From positions 372,001 to 436,000 of the forward strand of contig NBAY01000036.1 of the NCBI GenBank assembly GCA_002794775.1: a stretch of 64,000 nt of DNA. Direction: 5' to 3'. The notes beneath the pieces are model-generated. The model ran no database searches. It was given only the letters and a program-made list of their open reading frames with translations, and was not told where the DNA came from. The stretch comes from Porodaedalea pini (taxonomy: Eukaryota; Basidiomycota; Agaricomycetes; Hymenochaetales; Hymenochaetaceae). How positions within the stretch are numbered: position 1 is the stretch's first letter; every line of letters begins with the position of its first letter. Of this stretch, positions 58,788 through 64,000 are shown one piece after another. A program made the translations under genes and the position numbers.

Positions 58788-60075
58788 TTAGTGGCGCGGA
58801 GAAGTGGCGCGGGACCGCGGCTCACTGAAGTCATGTACCCAACTTCTGTCACTAGAATCGTCGCTGGAGCCGCCACCGGACGAATCGCTGGACGAGTCGC
58901 TGGAAGAATCGCTCAGTTCGTCAAAGGCGTCCTGTTCGACGGTATTTCCGACAACAAATGTAAGACCATCGTGAAGATCCTCTTCCGGTGCGAACAAGGG
59001 AATAGAATCGGATGAGTGCGAGTCGAGGGAGTACATATCCTCGTCGCCCGAAAGCACAAAGGTCTCGGAGAACGGCGAGGTCAGTGCGCTAGGCGGGAAG
59101 GAGCGGAATTCAGAAGTCGGGGATTGTGCAGTGACGAAAGAAGCGGACGCGTCGGTAACTGTCCTGGACATCGATGGAGCAAATAGATCCGGATGAGGTT
59201 CCAGCGACAGAGTCTGAGGAAGCGGAGCATCACTCGTAGAGGGAGTGGGGAGTTGGATGCGCGGCGACATCAAAGGTGAGACGCTGGTCGACTCGAGCAG
59301 GTCCGGATGCATTTCCGGCGAAGAGGGTGCCATCAGGTCACTCTCAGAGGGAGTAGGCAGCTGAACACGCGGCGACATTGCAATGGGCGAGGACGCACGC
59401 GATACACTCAGTGAGATATCGCGAGACTTTGGAGACGCTGATGGAAGCGTAGCTGACTCTGAGCCTAGCTCGAACGGCGACAGTGAGGGTGAGAGCGTCG
59501 GCGAACGCGACGTCTGCACACCTGACCAAGGGTTGTGCTCCGGCGCGAGCGGCACAAATGGGATGTCGTCTCCGTTGGGCTGTAGCATCATGTACCGTAA
59601 GTTCATTTCCAAAGATTTCAATGATATAACTAAGCGTACAACATCCATGAGCCCTGGCGCAGCCAAGTCTTCAATTCCTGGCACGTCCGCATTTCGGCGC
59701 CTATTTCTAAGTCCTGTAGTTGGAGGAACACTTCTAGTTGTGCTGCTTCTGTCGGTAGCAAATAGACCCAAATCTCTCATCTCATGTGTGGACGCAGGCC
59801 TACGTGCTGGATTCACCTCATGTGTGAAGTGAGGCGGGACAGGATGTTGTCGCCGGCGCCTCGCCTCCCTGCGAGTCCTGTAGTCATCACGCCACTGCTC
59901 AAACTGCGGTACGACATATGGATCAAACACAAACTAAGGAGATACAAAGCAAAAGCGGCCAGAATGAGTAGTGCAATGCTAATCAATGACGTTCTGAACT
60001 TACCTCCTTCAATGCGATACCAACGGCGACGGCGCCGAAGGCAGCGACAACAACGTACACAGCTGGACCGGGCAT
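58788..60075 (-). CDS. single-pass membrane protein with long Ser/Pro-rich region
   Basis: Exon 1 (60075-60004) encodes MPGPAVYVVVAAFGAVAVGI, an N-terminal membrane anchor. A phase-0 intron (60003-59934) follows, then exon 2 from 59933 with a basic, aromatic juxtamembrane part (FVFDPYVVPQFEQWRDDYRT, REARRRRQ). The remaining 330 residues are disordered and Ser/Pro-rich. They hold a 36-residue tandem repeat (MSPRVQLPTPSESDL and MSPRIQLPTPSTSDA) and end in a Ser/Asp run (SDSSSDSSSDSSGGGSSDDS). A 60-bp stretch around residues 95-115 of the exon starts GTACG and ends CTACAG, so it may be an in-frame intron. No domain recognised; likely a lineage-specific ER or plasma-membrane protein. Confidence 0.7.
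59163..59378 (-). repeat. 108-bp coding tandem repeat
   Basis: Two copies, 59378-59271 and 59270-59163, each encoding 36 residues that begin MSPR(V/I)QLPTPS and contain HPDL. Visible at both protein and DNA level. Confidence 0.65.
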
Positions 60076-60653
60076 AGTACCAGGCGTCAATGCCAATATC
60101 TGTCGGCGTCGGCGGCGACACTGAATAAAATACCAGTGGAGGTCTCAACTGCCCCGCAATGGTGGTTGCAGTGCAGAGTGAGGTCGAGTGGCGGCACTCC
60201 GGCATTGGGTCTGTGTAAGCTACTTATTACATAATTGTACCGACGGCTGAACCGTGACTCGCACTGTGAACTCACGCTAAGCCGCAAACCCTGTTCTTTC
60301 CTATTTTTTCTGGCAACAGACGGCGATTTACACGTACTATGTACGTAGGAAGAGCATAGTAACATGCAGAAACTAACCTTTAACGAACTCCGGTGGCACG
60401 AAAGGCCCTTTAACCAATAGCATTTGAACTAACTTCGATAGGACCCAATGATAACGCACGTTGTGGCACACACTATCTACGTACAAGTGATCCAAATCCG
60501 CAAAGTAATTATGATACGAGCAAAGTCGCAGGTCGCCCAGATCAGTATGTAAAGCCCCGCAATAGTAATTGCTTCCTCCACCTCGTCCCCGCGATTCGGA
60601 TTCAGATCTTCAAGTCTGAACAAACCGAAAGCATCTCCGAGCTCCAGGCGGTT
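60076..60653. other. divergent promoter region, membrane protein / kinase
   Basis: About 580 bp without a credible gene; CT-rich just before the kinase ATG. Confidence 0.45.
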
Positions 60654-62452
60654 ATGGACGACGATTCGGATAAGGTCACAAAATATGTTGACAACGACAA
60701 TTATTCATTCTTTGATTTCACGCAACCACTGTCGGCATACAAGAAAAGGCAGTACAAGCTTCAAGATGCCCCAATTCTTGGGAAAGGGTCCTTTGGCACG
60801 GTTGTAGTACGTAGATTTAATGCTATATTAGTTCTGCATTTGCTAACAAGAGGCGGCTTCTAAGCGCTCCACGTGGAAACCCACCTTTCATCTGACAGGA
60901 AGAAAAGACGTGGCTCTCAAAATAGTAAGTAAGGACCCGCCTAGGCCTGTCTCCAAAAAAGTCCCCAATGAGGGGGAAACCAGAACGGAGACTGAAGGTG
61001 AAAACCGCGAAGCCAAAAAGAAGATAGATGAAGCCAAAGAGGCTCATAGAAAAAGGGTACGCAACGAGATAGCAATACTTACAGAAGTCGAGCACGAAAA
61101 CCTTGTAAGTTCGACTAACTAAGTATTTATCATACTACTGACCACGCCTTCCGACGTATGGCCTTTTCAAGGTTGGCTTTTACGACTGTTTCGAATCAAA
61201 AGCTAACTTCTACATCTCAACTGAGCTCCTTTACGGAGAAGAGCTATTGGGGAGACTGCAACGTCTATCCTCTTTTACAGAGGCGGACGCAATAAATATC
61301 ACGAGGCAAGTTATTGGTTTAATCGAACTAAAGCATCATTCTCTAAGTAATGAGACGTAAGGTCTATCATCCAGGGCGTCAAATTTCTTCATGACAAGAG
61401 CATCGTTCATATGGACATCAAGTGAGCTCTTGATTCTTGTCCTCTCCATCAGCGTCCCCTGTTAACACACAGCTGTTAACCTAGACCGGAAAACATAGTG
61501 TTTCGCAGCACAGACAAAACTAATATGTCGGACCTTGCTATAATAGACTTCGGTTTGTTAGTATTGGAATAGCCTTTGTTCAACTAACATTCACTTCAGT
61601 TTGCTGATCCGTCAAAATGTAGTGCTCGAAAGTTGGACGAGGAACGTACTTGAAGTCCCATGGTTTCCATCAAGAGGAAAGTACATTGCACCTGAGATTC
61701 TTGAGCGACAGAAGTATGGAGTTGTTCCCAAGTACGGGAGGAAAACGGACATGTGGTCTGTAGGGTAAGCAGTTATTAAACTGGTCAAGATTGACTAGCA
61801 CAATTAATCTTATGCTGTATTTAAGTATAATAGTGTATATGCTTCTCACAGGACAATTCCCATTCGTCGGCAGCAGAGACGATGATGAGGATGAGGACAG
61901 GCTATATTGTAAAAATGTCCTACGACGAAAAAGTCGTATTACTCGAAGATACTGGAAAGATGTCTCTCCTACGGGTAAGCAGCTTTTCCGTTATTTAATG
62001 ATAAACTAAGGATGCGCTTTCCAGCTAAGCGACTTCACGCTTTCCCTACTTCATAAGAAACGTAGGAAAGAAGTTCGGCAGAAGATGCTCTGGAGCATGA
62101 GGTTCGTACATTCGATAATGGATTCCATATCGAGCAGCGCTGGATGACCCCGCCATTTGTCCCTTAGTGGCTCACGACTTTCCGGCCGGAAAACAAAGAA
62201 CTTGAAGCATTGCGCACGAACTCGCAGCGAAGGGACAGAAGTGAAGCCGCCAGGCGCGCTGCTGACCGTGCGCGCAACAATGAAATACGCAATGGCGATC
62301 CAGCGAAAGAGGCTACCAAAACAAGGACTTCAAGGACACGTACGCTTCTGAGTAGGTTTAGTGGTGGCAGCAAGTCACAGGCGAAAGTATCTACAGGTCA
62401 GCCTAAGCATAATAATAGGCTGCAAAAGAGAACTCGAAGTCCAACGCGATGA
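60654..62452 (+). CDS. CAMK-like Ser/Thr protein kinase, 3' part disrupted
   Basis: Start ATG at 60654. ATP site: LGKGSFGTVV, then after an intron a VALKI lysine. The lysine and helix C (RNEIAILTEVEHENL) are separated by an unusually charged Lys/Glu insert. Further on: FYISTELLYGEELLGRL, catalytic loop VHMDIKPENIVF (HMD in place of the usual HRD), LAIIDFGL, then WFPSRGKYIAPEIL and the CAMK-like KTDMWSVG and IVYMLLTGQFPF. The C-lobe end (AKRL, HKKRR, SSAEDALEHE, RWMTPPFVP) needs at least two frame changes between 62030 and 62070, one of them a -1 at GG 62065-62066. An in-frame TAG at about 62165 precedes an Arg/Glu-rich frame to 62452. It is either a real kinase with assembly deletions or an early pseudogene. 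Subfamily is uncertain. Confidence 0.65.
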
Positions 62453-62759
62453 GATGCCTCCCCTGTATATGCAACTTGAACCACTCCGAGTCTACCGAGT
62501 GTGTATGATCAGGTCATTGGACATTCTCGAACCTCTTGAAATGCTCGGAGTGTAACTAGAATGTGTACAGCTGTATTCGCTACATGTTGAACACTATAAC
62601 TCTATTTGACCCTGCAATAAGCCGCATTCTACTGATTTAGTCAATGAATCATGAGTGGATGTGCACGTGTCACGTGATGACAACGCGTGGTTTGGCGTTG
62701 TTTATTTTCACAACGTCGGGGATCTCGTGGTCCTCGACGAGTGCCAGCGGCCGACCACC
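62453..62759. other. intergenic with two CACGTG boxes
   Basis: About 300 bp between the kinase and the coiled-coil gene; holds the E-box pair listed separately. Confidence 0.5.
62664..62676. promoter_or_regulatory. tandem CACGTG boxes
   Basis: cacgtg at 62664-62669 and again at 62671-62676, one base apart, the second inside a tcacgtga palindrome. They sit about 85-95 bp upstream of the next ATG. Two adjacent cores suggest a bHLH or Cbf1-type binding site (inference). Confidence 0.5.
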
Positions 62760-64000
62760 ATGGCCTCTGATGCCACGCATCTTGCGCTCGACGACATAAT
62801 CTTCCCGCTCGGCGCTAGTCTCGTACCACAGCCTGCCACCCCTTCCATTGATCCGCCTACTGTAGACCTAGAAACACGCTCGCGAAGCGCGACACCGGTC
62901 CCACCTGATGAGCACGAAGTGCTCGCTATGCGCACCCGTGCGCTCGCCATTCGTGATGGAAAGTGCAAGGAACGAGAGGGTTCTCCTGGAAATGAGCTCG
63001 TGGATATGGTCCTGCGCCTCACCGCAGTGCTACCCGCCCGTGCGCAGGTTTTTGACCAGGCGGCTACTATCCGGCGGCTTTCGCAGCAGCAGGATTTTCT
63101 GCTTCAACGCATCAGCGATGAGCGTGCGAGCTGGGAAGCGGAGCGTGACGGTATGCATAGGGTCTCTGAGGCACTCATTGCGCAGGCAAACATTGCGTCG
63201 CATAATTTATACAAGGAACAGGTTGGTCTCTTAGCATGCTCGTAAATGAGATAAGCTTCCCTGAACTCTCATGCTTAGGAAAACTCCAAGAAACCTGCAA
63301 TATTTGAATCAGAAAATACTTCCCTGCGGCAAAAGGTATGCGCCACTGGTGCTTATGCGCATGTGTTCACTAACAGTAAGCTTAGCTTGCTGATGCCCAA
63401 AGCAGAGTGTCGTCGCTCGAAGCTGAGCTCGCGCAGCTTCGTCCGCTCCTTCTCATGCAGCCCAGTTCTATTGCTCGTTCCAAGGGCCTTACCCTGCAAC
63501 CTGGTAAGCCTCGCAAGAAAGAAGGCGGTGGGAATAACGAGAACAGAAGTTACTATAGGGTACGCGAGGAAAAGGTGCCTGTCCCAAAGTCTCGCAAGAA
63601 GAAGGCAGCGGCTTATTTCAAGCATGCACCAACGGTTGCTGATGCACGCTCCGAGCATCTACTGCTAGCAGCGCGCAAAATCGGCAAGGAGCGTGCCAGC
63701 ATGGTCAGCCAGGCCATGTACCGCACCGCAGAGACTCAGGCTTCTTCGGTCGCGCAAAGTCATGAATCGGTCTGGCATAGCCAAAGTCGAGGGGATGATT
63801 CTCGACCAATGATGTCGCCCGCTGTGTGGACAAGCCAGCAGCATATCCAACAGTCTGGACAAGCCGGACAAGGTGTCCAGCAAATTGGACAACATCAAGG
63901 GCAGCAGCCGGGGACTTCTGGTGCCTCTAAAGGCGCGCAGAATCCTCCACTTCCGCATTATGGATCACCTGGCATGACGTATGCGCAGGCTCAGCAGTAT
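62760..64000 (+). CDS. coiled-coil protein, C-terminus cut by the window edge
   Basis: ATG at 62760 (MASDATHLALDDIIFPLGAS). Exon 1 ends at about 63222 with SHNLYKEQ/GT. A short exon follows (ENSKKPAIFESENTSLRQK), then a long exon from about 63386 to the edge. Residues 100-240 form heptad-like helices: ATIRRLSQQQDFLLQRISDE, RASWEAERDGMH and RVSSLEAELAQLRPLL. After that the sequence is basic (GKPRKKEGGGNNENRS, KSRKKKAAAYFKHAP) and then Gln/Gly/Ser-rich with short QQxGQ repeats (QQSGQAGQGVQQIGQHQGQQ). No family recognised. Introns and the open frame support a real gene. Its promoter carries the tandem CACGTG boxes. Confidence 0.7.

Overview
The window reads as nuclear DNA of a filamentous basidiomycete, most likely an Agaricomycete. 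Genes sit close together on both strands and carry many short introns (about 50-60 bp, GT-AG or GC-AG). The gene content is typical of that group: a Plavaka-type (KDZ) transposase, proteins with the DUF6532, DUF7918, DUF7704 and DUF1996 folds, a small secreted sc15-like protein, and a myosin-motor chitin synthase. No rRNA, convincing tRNA or CRISPR array was seen. Species cannot be assigned from sequence alone.

Layout. 1-6.2 kb: a DUF6532-like gene running off the left edge, a small gene built from a duplicated exon-intron unit, and an unrecognised lineage-type gene. 6.5-7.0 kb: a 500-bp imperfect inverted repeat. 7.2-10.6 kb: an apparently intact Plavaka transposase. 11.2-13.6 kb: a DUF7918 protein with a long disordered tail. 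14.3-20.5 kb: a housekeeping block of mitochondrial ribosomal protein bL34m, the HOPS subunit VPS41, and the WD40 protein SKI8 convergent with VPS41. 20.6-26.8 kb: a decayed non-LTR (Tad/I-like) retrotransposon sitting just 5' of SKI8. 27.1-29.0 kb: an RPD3 class I histone deacetylase. 31.2-36.8 kb: a full PDR-type ABC transporter. 37.2-38.8 kb: a secreted DUF1996 protein. 40.6-41.3 kb: the sc15-like secreted protein. 42.0-42.5 kb: a DUF7704 membrane protein. 43.2-44.5 kb: a broken F-box gene and a small membrane protein. 45.6-47.4 kb: a second RPD3 gene in the opposite orientation. 47.8-50.1 kb: a nucleobase (NAT family) permease. 51.5-58.1 kb: the chitin synthase. 58.8-60.1 kb: a single-pass membrane protein. 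60.7-62.5 kb: a CAMK-like protein kinase. 62.8 kb to the right edge: a coiled-coil protein.

Functionally the window mixes membrane trafficking (VPS41), RNA surveillance and elongation (SKI8), chromatin (two RPD3 paralogues), cell wall (chitin synthase), transport (ABC, NAT) and secretion. No biosynthetic or defence cluster is evident.

The most consequential observation is technical. At least nine conserved reading frames change phase by exactly one missing base, and most of the sites lie at or beside a short homopolymer. That pattern points to base-calling deletions in the assembly rather than true gene death. The most interesting biological observations are the two inverted RPD3 paralogues that differ by an intron; the SKI8 start codon isolated by a GC-AG intron; the 183-bp exon-plus-intron tandem duplication; and a retrotransposon pol frame broken only by five TGA codons. 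I did not find a system I could honestly call new.
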